From contig JAJZUT010000001.1 of the NCBI GenBank assembly GCA_021847105.1, positions 1 to 64,000 of the forward strand: 64,000 bases of DNA. Reading direction: 5' to 3'. Of this stretch, positions 1 through 7,857 are shown one piece after another. Position 1 is the first letter of the stretch, and each line of letters starts with the position of its first letter. The position numbers and the translations under genes are program-made. The notes below the pieces were generated by a model, which had not been told where the DNA came from, ran no database searches, and worked only from the letters and a program-made list of their open reading frames with translations. This DNA is from Pseudomonadota bacterium (GTDB taxonomy: Bacteria; Pseudomonadota; Gammaproteobacteria; Steroidobacterales; Steroidobacteraceae).

Positions 1-126
1 CCCAGCGTCAGTTCCCCTCGCGTCTCATCGCTCATCCTCATGCCCTCGCCATGCGGCCCATTGCCGCTGCCAGAGCATCGAGCCATCAGCTCAACGTCGG
101 AAGAACGGGGATGCCGGAGTGCTTAC

Positions 127-151
127 GGTTCGATTCCTATCACCCGCTCCA
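127..151 (+). other. tRNA-Gly 3'-end fragment (possible attachment-site relic)
   Basis: The stretch reads as the 3' end of a bacterial glycine tRNA: T-arm GGTTCGATTCC, then an acceptor strand and CCA tail ending CACCCGCTCCA. The 5' three quarters of the tRNA (D-arm, anticodon arm) is not present upstream, and the 5' side of the T stem does not pair, so this is not a functional tRNA. Such 3' fragments are typically left by integrative elements that recombine into tRNA genes. A second, more degenerate copy followed by a similar ATTC..TCATG context sits at 4387-4422. Confidence 0.5.
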
Positions 152-232
152 TTCCGAGGTCATGCCCGGCAAGCTCCGGCAACAACAGCAGCTCGGCGGA
201 TATCGGGTGCGAGACTTTCTTGGACCGATGTC

Positions 233-379
233 GGCCGAGGCTGTGTGAAACGCGTGTGGTCCAGTTTTGGTATGTCAATTTTGGGCATGTAGGTTCGATT
301 TCAGCCGAGTTTTTGCCTTGAAGTTCACCGCAATCACGCCTACGAGGAGGCGCTTTGGCGTTTTCACACAGCCTCGGCC
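233..379. mobile_element. MITE-like element with 18-bp perfect terminal inverted repeats
   Basis: GGCCGAGGCTGTGTGAAA at 233-250 is perfectly inverted at 362-379, enclosing a 147-bp unit with no open frame able to encode a transposase. The similarity continues inward imperfectly (GAAACGCG against GAAAACGCC). Ends of the form GGCTGTGTGAAA are, from memory, used by some IS families, so this is likely a non-autonomous derivative or internally deleted insertion sequence. No clear target-site duplication is visible in the flanks. Confidence 0.55.
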
Positions 380-512
380 AGGAGTGGACCTGCAAAAGAT
401 CACATAGATCTCTCTGAAGCGATCACCTGATAGAGCACTTCGTAGGCATCGCGCGAAGCAGAACAAGGCGTGGTAGGGTAATGGCGCGCCCTGCATTCAG
501 GATGGAGAAGTC

Positions 513-1886
513 ATGACGTGGTTCGCATCGCCCTGGGAGCAAGTCGAGCGCATTGACTGCGAACGCAATCGCTTGATGCATTGTAGGTTCATGATACGCA
601 GAGCCATTGCGCTCTCTCTGGTAACGCTTGCTTGCGGCTATTCCGTTGCTGCATACAGTCGTGCGTCAAATGCGCCCTTGCATGTGCCACTTCACGTGGA
701 GATGCGCGTTGAACATCTCGGCTTTCCTGCGAGGGAGCCGATGGTTGTCGAGCTGCCGACTGGCACTCTCTTTTTGACGGGGTACGCCGGCGGGGTCTAC
801 ACGAAGAACACGGGAATGGCGCAAACAGTTCCCGAGTTGTGGAAGAGTTCCGATCGCGGCGCCACATGGACTGCAGTGAACGTCGGAACCGAGTCGGACG
901 GTGCCAGAGGCAATTCCGACGTCGATCTCGCTGTAGGTCCTCACGGGGCGCTCTATTTCGTCGCCCTCACCTACGACCCGAAGCTCGCCGAAGGCACACG
1001 CGTGAGCGTTGGCGTCAGTGAGAACGAGGGAAGAACCTGGCGCTGGACGACGCTCTCACGGGAGCGATTCGACGACCGCCCGTGGGTGGCGGTAACGCCG
1101 GATGGAGCGGCACACGTCGTCTGGAGCGACGAATCCGGCGTGTACCACTCCGTGAGTCACGACCACGGCGTTACGTGGAGCGCACCTAACCGAATCAGCT
1201 CTAAGGGGGGCTCAAGCGATCTCGCTGCCGGTCCGAACGGCGAACTCGCGGTGCGTGTGATCCCGCTGTCCGCAGGCGGGGCCAAGTACGCTGTCAACGC
1301 CGATTTTGTCGCCATCAGCACCGACGGTGGCGCGACATGGCACAAGCGCAAAGTGCCGGGCCAGCGCAATTGGACGCCAGCGGAGGGCACGATTCCTCGA
1401 TGGGTCGAGCCAGTCGCCTGGGATCGCGACGGCGATCTGTGGATGTTGTGGACGGAGGCGTCCGGAGTTTGGTTGGCAGACAGCTCAGATCAGGGGGCGT
1501 CGTGGAAGTCACGGCAGCTAGTAAAGACATCGGGAGACACCTTGTCGTATTTCCCTTACCTTGCAGCGGGGAGACAGGGGCAGCTAGCGGCGACCTGGTT
1601 CTCTGGAGCTGGCGATGAACTGCGATGGCACGCCTGCGAGATCTGGCCCGGGCGGAAGGGCGGTCATGTGCGCTTCGCTCGTTCGACTCCGCTCACTGTC
1701 GATAGTTGGGGGCCCAGCGAGCTTCCGGCATCCTTGCCGTTCGTGCAAAGCACGGCGGGCGAGTATTTACCCGTGTCGTTCGCCAGAGACGGAGATCTGA
1801 TGGCGGCAAGTCCAATCCAGGATCCAAGGGAAAATCGCTATGGATTCGCGTTCTGGCGCTTCAAGGGACAACCGCTCTCGCGCTGA
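513..1886 (+). CDS. Secreted Asp-box (BNR repeat, sialidase-fold) protein
   Basis: A 457-residue protein with five Asp-boxes of the form S-x-D/N-x-G-x-x-W at about residues 112-119, 169-176, 215-222, 269-276 and 324-331, the mark of six-bladed sialidase-like beta-propellers. A hydrophobic export signal lies at about residues 28-47 (following MIRR). Two starts are possible: ATG 513 has a good GGAG ribosome site, while ATG 591 would place the signal peptide at the extreme N-terminus. I see no FRIP arginine motif near the N-terminus, so true sialidase activity is doubtful; it may be a propeller-type binding protein. It stands alone, in the segment bounded by the tRNA-Gly fragments. Confidence 0.75.
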   Translation: MTWFASPWEQVERIDCERNRLMHCRFMIRRAIALSLVTLACGYSVAAYSRASNAPLHVPLHVEMRVEHLGFPAREPMVVELPTGTLFLTGYAGGVYTKNTGMAQTVPELWKSSDRGATWTAVNVGTESDGARGNSDVDLAVGPHGALYFVALTYDPKLAEGTRVSVGVSENEGRTWRWTTLSRERFDDRPWVAVTPDGAAHVVWSDESGVYHSVSHDHGVTWSAPNRISSKGGSSDLAAGPNGELAVRVIPLSAGGAKYAVNADFVAISTDGGATWHKRKVPGQRNWTPAEGTIPRWVEPVAWDRDGDLWMLWTEASGVWLADSSDQGASWKSRQLVKTSGDTLSYFPYLAAGRQGQLAATWFSGAGDELRWHACEIWPGRKGGHVRFARSTPLTVDSWGPSELPASLPFVQSTAGEYLPVSFARDGDLMAASPIQDPRENRYGFAFWRFKGQPLSR

Positions 1887-2359
1887 AGTTGGCTTGAGCG
1901 GAGATCCTGTTCAGACGCTTTTCGGGCACCAACCCGCGGCTGTGAGCAAGGTAGGTGCCGGTCCGCATCGGTTGCCCGGGCCGCAGTCGTCTCGTCGGAT
2001 GGATGCGGCCAGCCGCGATTGGCGATCCGGATGTCCGGCTCGCCTTCTTTCGAAAGAGTGCCGATAGAGATTGCGATGACTGCTTGGGGTCGTGGCTGGT
2101 CAGTCGGTAGGAAAGCCGGGTTTCCCGAAAGCGGCCACTCATGGGATACCCGGGATTCAAAAAAAGGAAGTCACCCTCCCCTCAAAACGGATCGTGACCG
2201 AACCCACCCCGATTACTGCGGGGGATACCCCCTCGAGCGAGACCCCCGCCGCGCTATCAGGCCATCGCTACTTTTATATGTAAATTTAGCTATTGGATAA
2301 TCGATTAGCTTAAATCACATATTGATATGCAATCGCATATATGCGATGTTTCCTAATGA
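1887..2359. other. Intergenic region upstream of hipBA
   Basis: No gene is supported. The first part is GC-rich like the rest of the window, but roughly 2265-2360 turns strikingly AT-rich and holds a palindrome (2332-2347). This AT-rich patch is the probable hipBA promoter region. Confidence 0.6.
2332..2347. promoter_or_regulatory. Palindromic operator candidate for hipBA
   Basis: ATCGCATATATGCGAT is a perfect 16-bp palindrome ending 12 bases before the GTG start of hipB, in an AT-rich patch. A further CGCATATA half-site occurs just inside the hipB coding start (about 2379). HipB-type antitoxins bind palindromes in their own promoter, so this is the likely autoregulatory site; the sequence differs from the TATCC-N8-GGATA operator of E. 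coli. Confidence 0.5.
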
Positions 2360-2710
2360 GTGGTGAATCAGATGAGTTCGCATATAAAGCCGCTCCGTAT
2401 GAACCGCCTTCCGGAAACCATCAGCCGGGAGCTTAAGGCGGCCCGCCTTCGCCGTGGCTGGAGTCAGGCCGAGGTCGGAAAGCACGCGGGCCTTCCCCAG
2501 ACCCATGTCTCCGGTATCGAGACGGGCCGCATTGTGCCGCGCTTCGATACCCTGCTCGATCTGGTGCGCGTACTCGGCATGGATCTGGTTCTGGTGCCGC
2601 AGTCCCTCGTTCCTGCTGTCAACGCATTAGTGCGTGACAGACACACGGGCAAAGCCGACGAGCGCCCCCTCTATACTGCCGACGCCGAGGAGGAGGGTGA
2701 CGCATCATGA
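2360..2710 (+). CDS. HipB-like antitoxin, XRE-family DNA-binding protein
   Basis: A 116-residue protein with a helix-turn-helix of the Xre/Cro type at about residues 20-75 (segment RRGWSQAEVGKHAGLPQTHV, then a recognition helix and the LLDLVRVLG helix). It directly precedes and overlaps hipA by 4 bases, the standard antitoxin-toxin arrangement. The start is GTG at 2360; an in-frame ATG lies at 2372. In the family, HipB neutralises the HipA kinase and represses its own operon. The acidic C-terminal end (DAEEEGDAS) may be the flexible degradation-prone tail. Confidence 0.85.
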   Translation: MVNQMSSHIKPLRMNRLPETISRELKAARLRRGWSQAEVGKHAGLPQTHVSGIETGRIVPRFDTLLDLVRVLGMDLVLVPQSLVPAVNALVRDRHTGKADERPLYTADAEEEGDAS

Positions 2711-3927
2711 CCGGCTCCACCAAACAGCCGGCCGCGCTCGCCGTTCTCCTTCACGGTAAACGGATCGGCGTCATCAATCGCCTTTCCGGCGACAGATATC
2801 TCTTTGCTTTCGATGAGGCCTATGTCGAGGACACCAACCGCCCGACGCTAAGCCTGTCCTATAAGGGCACCTCTGGGTTAGTGACGACGGTCAAACCGAC
2901 AGCGACGCGCCTGCCGGCTTTTTTTTCTAATCTGCTGCCCGAAGGTGCCTTGCGCGACTACTTGGCGGCCAGAGCGGGCGTGAAACCCGGACAGGAATTC
3001 CTCCTCCTCTGGCAGCTGGGCGCTGATCTGCCCGGCGCTGTCACGGTCGAACAGCTCGACGACACATCGGCGCCGCAGCCGAACATAGTGAACGATGACG
3101 GTACGAATGACGCTACTGCCCTTCTGAAATTCTCGCTGGCAGGCGTGCAGATGAAGTTTTCCGCCCTTGTGAACGGCAAAGGACACCTGACCATACCGGC
3201 CAGCGGTGTCGGCGGTTCCTGGATCGTTAAGCTACCATCGCCTTATTATCCGGCGATCGCGGAAAACGAATACGCGATGATGGAGCTTGCGCGCAGCATC
3301 GGGATCAATGTGCCCGAAACCCGCCTGCTGCCGGTCGAGGAGATCGCCGGCCTGCCTGAGGACGTAAACCGCGTACCCGGTCAGGCGCTTGCCGTCCGCC
3401 GTTTCGACCGCCAGGCAGACGGTACCCGCGTGCACATGGAAGACTTCGCCCAGGTGTTCGGCATCTATCCCGACGACAAGTATAAAGGGCGCAATTACGC
3501 CAATATCGCCGCCGTGCTTGCCGCCGAGGTGGGTGAAGCCGCTGTGCACGAATTCATGCGGCGGTTGGTCTTCACAGTGCTGACCGGCAATGGTGACATG
3601 CACCTCAAGAACTGGACCCTGCTTTACCCAGACAACCGGGCTCCCATTCTGTCACCAGCCTATGATCTGGTGGCAACGGTTCCGTATCATCCGAAAGACA
3701 ATCTGGCGCTCAATTTCGGTGGCGAGAAGAATATCGGCCATATCATGCCCGATCAGGTGCGCCGTTTCGCCGAAAAGGCCGGTCTGCCAGTCAACCAACT
3801 CTGGACGATTGTGCAGGAGACATCGGCCCATATCGTGGACGCGTGGCGTGATCACGTTCCCAGAGATTTGTTGCCGGCCGAACTCCGCGAAGCAATCGAC
3901 AAGCAGATTGAACGTGCAGCGATCTAA
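2707..3927 (+). CDS. HipA-like serine/threonine-kinase toxin
   Basis: A 406-residue HipA. Domains in order: N-subdomain 1 (about 1-110, with FFSNLLPEG at 72-80), the SLAGVQMK glycine-rich region (143-150), the nucleotide-binding lysine segment IVKLP (173-177), then the kinase core with GNGDMHLKN (294-302; catalytic Asp297, metal ligand Asn302) and PAYD (Asp320). All key kinase residues are present, so the toxin should be active. HipA of E. coli phosphorylates glutamyl-tRNA synthetase and causes growth arrest and persistence; the target here is unknown. A run of eight T (2919-2926) lies within codons 71-74. Translation is coupled to hipB through a 4-base overlap. Confidence 0.9.
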   Translation: MTGSTKQPAALAVLLHGKRIGVINRLSGDRYLFAFDEAYVEDTNRPTLSLSYKGTSGLVTTVKPTATRLPAFFSNLLPEGALRDYLAARAGVKPGQEFLLLWQLGADLPGAVTVEQLDDTSAPQPNIVNDDGTNDATALLKFSLAGVQMKFSALVNGKGHLTIPASGVGGSWIVKLPSPYYPAIAENEYAMMELARSIGINVPETRLLPVEEIAGLPEDVNRVPGQALAVRRFDRQADGTRVHMEDFAQVFGIYPDDKYKGRNYANIAAVLAAEVGEAAVHEFMRRLVFTVLTGNGDMHLKNWTLLYPDNRAPILSPAYDLVATVPYHPKDNLALNFGGEKNIGHIMPDQVRRFAEKAGLPVNQLWTIVQETSAHIVDAWRDHVPRDLLPAELREAIDKQIERAAI

Positions 3928-4109
3928 TCGAACTGAAGCATCGCGACCACCTTGACCCCACAGACTCATCCGTTTGGCCCAATCTGTCGCACAACGTAGT
4001 TCCTCCACTCTGCCGCACGCCGCTCAGAGCAGCAACACCCCTGCGTTTGAGTCCACGCTGTATTTGGCTCAGTAACCGAGGGCGTTCCCGCATGCAGGTA
4101 CATCACTAT

Positions 4110-4138
4110 GAAATTCCGTCAGCTCCTGCTGGAATTTC
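4110..4138. repeat. Inverted repeat / hairpin
   Basis: GAAATTC (4110-4116) pairs with GAATTTC (4132-4138), and inside it CAGC (4120-4123) pairs with GCTG (4128-4131) around a TCCT loop, leaving a 3-base bulge on one side. No T-run follows, so it is not a typical intrinsic terminator. Function unknown. Confidence 0.5.
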
Positions 4139-4386
4139 GTGGCATGCCCGAAACGGCACCTCAATCTCTGGCTCAGACATACGGATTGAGATCAGGAAAG
4201 CCGAATCGGGAATTCAAAATCGCGGCCAAAGCACGCAGCCTTCGTCGCGGTCGCGGTGGGCCTTGGAGTACCCCAGGATTGCCGGAGGTTGTCTGAGAGT
4301 GCCCCACATACCGCGGAATCTCGCACTTGAATCGCATTTGCCTCGGCAATGACAATTCCCTTATTGATTTGGCAAAGCCTGCGTCA

Positions 4387-4422
4387 GGTTCCAATTCCCA
4401 TCACCCGCGCATTCAGATCATG
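4387..4422 (+). other. Degenerate second copy of the tRNA-Gly 3' end
   Basis: GGTTCCAATTCCCATCACCCGC resembles a glycine-tRNA T-arm plus acceptor strand and also resembles 127-147; both are followed by ATTC, a GA and TCATG. The CCA end is mutated here (GCATTC). Together the two copies form imperfect direct repeats of about 36-38 bases bounding 4.3 kb that includes hipBA, as expected for an old integrative element or for two successive integration scars. Confidence 0.4.
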
Positions 4423-4575
4423 AACCCCATCAGGCAGCGGTCACGCGTCAGCGTGTATTCGCCCGCAGCCTGCGCCGTCTCGATGAGAGAGTGGAGCGAC
4501 GGCTTATTCAGGAGGACCTGACACCCCGAGGGATCTTTGGCAGTTCTGACTGGAGCTTTTTGCGGACGCGGACTG

Positions 4576-4809
4576 ATGAAGGCGGAATATGCACGGGAGC
4601 TTCGACTAGAGTTCGATGCGCCGTATACTTGGCAGACACTGTTTCGGTGCTGTGGAGCAGCGACCAAAGATCCGGTTGAGTCCCAACCCACGTCAATGAA
4701 GCCCTGGTTCCGACTCATCGCATCGTCGAAAGACACGGTATCGATAGCATGGGAAGCCGGATCTACCCTAGCGTCGCCGTCGGATCTGCCAGTTTCCTCA
4801 GACGAATAA
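4576..4809 (+). CDS. Doubtful small ORF, 77 residues, unknown
   Basis: An open frame beginning MKAEYARELRLEFDAPYTW with no recognised domain. It lacks a convincing ribosome site and lies in otherwise gene-poor DNA. It is listed only because its amino-acid make-up is less arginine/alanine-rich than the shadow frames around it. It could equally be a fragment of a decayed gene or chance. Confidence 0.15.
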   Translation: MKAEYARELRLEFDAPYTWQTLFRCCGAATKDPVESQPTSMKPWFRLIASSKDTVSIAWEAGSTLASPSDLPVSSDE

Positions 4810-5094
4810 AGCATGCACTTGGAGCGCTGTAATCGTTCGCGCCATCATGACGGGAGCGTGTGATGGTGACTTTATTACCATCCCGTTATCCGCCGAACCT
4901 CGCAGGGATTTACGTAATAAAGCCCGCGCGCGTCCCGACGTTGAATGCCGCGGCGGAAATCTGTAGATTCACACCTTGCAAAAAAGCTGAAAAATAGCGG
5001 CGCCATAAAATTGGACGGCCCGTAGATCGCTGCGAAAGAGAGACGAGCTCGAGAAATCGAGTACCAAGAATCGTGACCCCCCTCTGGAGGCACC

Positions 5095-6009
5095 GTGAGA
5101 ACCGACGCCGAACACGAAATGGCAACACCCCCACTCGCGGCAGCGGATCGGGCGACCCAGGGTCCAGCGGTTCCTTCACGGCGACGTCTCTTCGTATATC
5201 GCCACACGATCGCAGTGCGGATCCTTCATTGGGTCAACTTTCTCACCCTGACCATCATGCTGATGAGCGGGCTGCAGATCTTCAATGCACGGCCCGACCT
5301 TTACTGGGGAGCAACGTCGCATTTTTCTCACCCGGTGCTGAGCATGGTTGCGATGCAGGACGGCCAGGGACACACTTGGGGCGTGACGACGGTTGGTTCG
5401 CATAGTTTCGTCACCACCGGGCTGTTTGGCTGGTCAAAAGGGGGAGATGGCACTTACACCGAGCGCGGCTTTCCGCGTTGGGCAACGCTCCCGAGCGATA
5501 CTTGGCTCGCGATGGGCCGACTGTGGCACCTGTTCTTTGCATGGATTCTGGTGATCAATGGGGCCTTGTATGTGCTTTGGGGGCTCGCGTCCGGGCATCT
5601 GCGGCGCGATCTGTGGCTGAGCAGGACCGATTGGCGCCGTCTCGGCCATACGTTCGTCGAGCATTTGCGGCTACGCTTCCCGAAGGGCGAGGAAGCTCGC
5701 CGCTACAATGGAATCCAGAAGCTGGCGTATCTGTTTGTCGTTTTCATCGTGGGGCCACTGATCGTTCTGACGGGCCTCACGATGTCACCAACCATGGACG
5801 CCGGTTTCCCGTGGCTGCTCTGGCTGTTCGACGGTCGTCAGAGCGCGCGTACGATTCACTTCATCTGCGCGATGACCCTGCTGTCCTTCTTCGTCGTACA
5901 CATCCTGATGGTGGTTGTTTCAGGACTCTGGAACAACATTCGCTCGATGATCACCGGGCGCTATGCCATCGAAGCAACGCCGACTGCCATGGAGTCGAAT
6001 CATGAGTAA
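5095..6009 (+). CDS. Membrane cytochrome b subunit (thiosulfate reductase / formate dehydrogenase type)
   Basis: A 304-residue integral membrane protein with four predicted helices at about residues 40-65, 150-175, 215-240 and 258-285. Histidines in the first and last helices (around RILHWVN and TIHFICAMT...VVHI) fit the bis-heme b binding of the Ni/Fe-hydrogenase/PhsC cytochrome b family. The GTG start at 5095 is preceded closely by GGAGG (5086-5090); ATG 5119 is an alternative. It overlaps the following molybdoenzyme gene by 8 bases, so the two very likely form one respiratory complex in which this subunit passes electrons to or from the quinone pool. Confidence 0.85.
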   Translation: MRTDAEHEMATPPLAAADRATQGPAVPSRRRLFVYRHTIAVRILHWVNFLTLTIMLMSGLQIFNARPDLYWGATSHFSHPVLSMVAMQDGQGHTWGVTTVGSHSFVTTGLFGWSKGGDGTYTERGFPRWATLPSDTWLAMGRLWHLFFAWILVINGALYVLWGLASGHLRRDLWLSRTDWRRLGHTFVEHLRLRFPKGEEARRYNGIQKLAYLFVVFIVGPLIVLTGLTMSPTMDAGFPWLLWLFDGRQSARTIHFICAMTLLSFFVVHILMVVVSGLWNNIRSMITGRYAIEATPTAMESNHE

Positions 6010-6775
6010 TATTATAAGTGTGCGCCGTCGGCGTCTGATTCTTGGCGTCGGCGCCAGCGCCGGTTCGCTGCTGCTCGGCGGCTGCGACCGTCTGTCAAAT
6101 CTGCCGCTGACTCAAAGTGCGCTCAGTTCGGCGCAGTGGCTGACGCGAGCCGCACAGCGCACACTAGTATCGCGCGATGCGTTGGCCCCACAGTTCACGC
6201 GCGCAGACATTGCCCCCGTTTTCCGAGCAAACGGTACCACCGATCCCAACAATCCCGAATATCAAGCACTGGCCAAGAATGGCTTTCGAGACTGGCGCTT
6301 GCGCGTTGACGGCCTTGTGGAGCGTTCCAGGCAATTTTCTCTCGATGACATCCGCTCGATGCCCGCCCAGACTCAAATTACCCGCCACGATTGCGTGGAG
6401 GGTTGGAGCTGCATTGGCCAATGGACTGGGCCTCTGCTGCGCGACATCCTCGCGCAGGTGGTGCCCAAGCCCCAGGCACGCTATGTAATGTTCTTCTGCG
6501 CCGACCCAATGGACAACGGCAGCGATTACTACTATGAGAGTATCGACATGCGCACTGCCGCTCATCCCCAGACGCTGCTCGCGTACGCACTAAATGGGGA
6601 GACTCTGCCAGTCACCTACGGGGCACCGCTACGCCTGAGGCTGGGTCGCCAGCTCGGCTACAAGATGGCCAAGTACGTGATGCACATTCAACTGGTATCG
6701 AGCTACAAGCCGTTCGGGCAAGGCAACGGCGGGTACTGGGAAGATCAAGGATACACCTGGTACGCAGGCATCTAG
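6002..6775 (+). CDS. Molybdopterin-dependent oxidoreductase, sulfite-oxidase fold (MsrP/YedY-like)
   Basis: A 257-residue protein with the Oxidored_molyb domain at about 95-235. Cys131 in HDCVEGW matches the molybdenum-ligating cysteine of the sulfite oxidase/YedY fold. The N-terminus combines a twin-arginine-like RRRR (8-11) with a lipobox LLGGC (Cys28), suggesting Tat export of a lipid-anchored protein. The ATG at 6002 overlaps the cytochrome b gene. E. coli YedY (MsrP) works with a YedZ haem subunit repairing methionine sulfoxide; here the partner is a different b-type cytochrome family, so the substrate is uncertain. Confidence 0.85.
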   Translation: MSNIISVRRRRLILGVGASAGSLLLGGCDRLSNLPLTQSALSSAQWLTRAAQRTLVSRDALAPQFTRADIAPVFRANGTTDPNNPEYQALAKNGFRDWRLRVDGLVERSRQFSLDDIRSMPAQTQITRHDCVEGWSCIGQWTGPLLRDILAQVVPKPQARYVMFFCADPMDNGSDYYYESIDMRTAAHPQTLLAYALNGETLPVTYGAPLRLRLGRQLGYKMAKYVMHIQLVSSYKPFGQGNGGYWEDQGYTWYAGI

Positions 6776-7106
6776 TCGCCGGGGCCCACTTCATGCGCTT
6801 TGTAGGGAGGCCCTCACCCCGAGGGAATCCGCGGGCACAGGTCATGGATGCCGTTGACTCGACCATCATTGAAGTTGCAATGCGTTGCCCGTCGGTCGGG
6901 ACCTGCAGAGATGATTAGGCATCCTTGCCAACCGCGAGAAGCTGAGTCAGTGTTTGTATGGCTGGCGGAGCAAGCGTCTCGGATTCTGGGCTTTTCCCCA
7001 TCACACAGAGTCGGCGTCAGGAGGCGTTGACTTGTGAGCCCGCAGAGAACGACAACGGGGGTACCGCACAGTGGAGACCAGGGTCCGGCGCAATAGCGCC
7101 CTCGCC
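6776..7106. other. Intergenic stretch
   Basis: About 330 bases between a rightward and a leftward gene. No gene, no clear hairpin terminator and no repeat that I can support. Confidence 0.5.
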
Positions 7107-7493
7107 CTATTCGCCGGTGAGAGCGCTATACTGCTCCTCGCTGAGCGGCACCACGCTCAGCCGCCCCTGACGAACGAGGGGGGAATCACGAAAGGTGCGG
7201 GCCGCCTTGATCTCCGCAAGTGGCACCGCCCTCGACAGCTTTCTCGACACCTTGATCGTCACAATCGGCTCTGCGCTTTGCGCCCCATGGACTGATTTCA
7301 CGGTTGCGGTGCCGACGGCACTTCGCACGCTCGCCGTCTCATAGATGACCAGCTTGTCGCCAGCCTTCATCCCCCGGAGAAACTTGAGTGCCGCCGGATT
7401 AGCAACCCCATCCCACACCGTCTCTTTGTCGCGCACCAAATCCGTGAAGGAATAGTCAGAGGGTTCTGTTTTCAACAGATAATGAGTGTACAC
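7107..7493 (-). CDS. EVE domain-containing protein
   Basis: A 128-residue single-domain protein of the EVE family (PUA-like fold, related to thymocyte nuclear protein 1). Typical features are the N-terminal YLLKTEPSDYSFTDL, the WDGVAN segment with its PAALKFLRGMKAGD continuation and the C-terminal RLSVVPLSEEQY. EVE domains bind modified bases in nucleic acids, and in bacteria are often found alone as housekeeping or near defence genes. It is slightly shorter than the usual roughly 150 residues, and its central part (65-90) is compact. No functional neighbour is evident. Confidence 0.85.
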   Translation of the reverse strand: MYTHYLLKTEPSDYSFTDLVRDKETVWDGVANPAALKFLRGMKAGDKLVIYETASVRSAVGTATVKSVHGAQSAEPIVTIKVSRKLSRAVPLAEIKAARTFRDSPLVRQGRLSVVPLSEEQYSALTGE

Positions 7494-7857
7494 GTCCTCT
7501 CCTGATTCAGCTGCCCAAGTCGTTCAACAGGGTGGCTCACTCGAGCATTGTATCAACTGCGCGTCCATCGAGTAATCCACCGTGCGCCTGATAGGCTCGA
7601 CTGAGGTCTGAGCTGGTCACGGCCCTCCTAATCTGATGCGACGAGACATCTTTTTCGATCGCGAAGGATGCTGGACACGCCATGAATTCCATCATCGATC
7701 TTGGATATGTCTGGACTCTCTCCCCCGGCTCATTTTTTTATCCTCTTCGGACCGCTCGACTGCAAAGCGGTTGTCTCATCCGCCCGCCAGCAGGCCGGAC
7801 GAAGGTATATACGGCACGCAACAGCGTGCCACGTCCTTAGTGGCCGTGTTCGGTCCG
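7494..7857. other. Intergenic stretch
   Basis: About 360 bases with no gene that I can support. It contains a T7 run (7733-7739) without a preceding GC stem, and leads into the downstream end of the decayed HAF-repeat gene on the minus strand. Confidence 0.45.

Larger units (their letters stand above)
1..512. other. Left-edge non-coding stretch
   Basis: No convincing gene is seen on either strand; short open frames here overlap each other and have no recognisable motif. It holds a tRNA-Gly 3'-end fragment (127-151) and a small inverted-repeat element (233-379), both listed separately. The last bases before 513 carry a ribosome-binding-like GGAG. Confidence 0.6.
3928..5094. other. 1.2-kb stretch without a recognised gene
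   Basis: Several short frames exist on both strands but none shows a recognisable motif; one weak candidate (4576-4809) is listed separately. The stretch contains a hairpin at 4110-4138 and a degenerate tRNA-Gly 3' end at 4387-4422. It probably represents decayed accessory DNA at the right border of the hipBA segment. Confidence 0.5.

Noticed and set aside
7733..7739. T7 run as an intrinsic terminator
   Set aside because: No GC-rich stem immediately precedes it on the plus strand, and no upstream rightward gene needs it.
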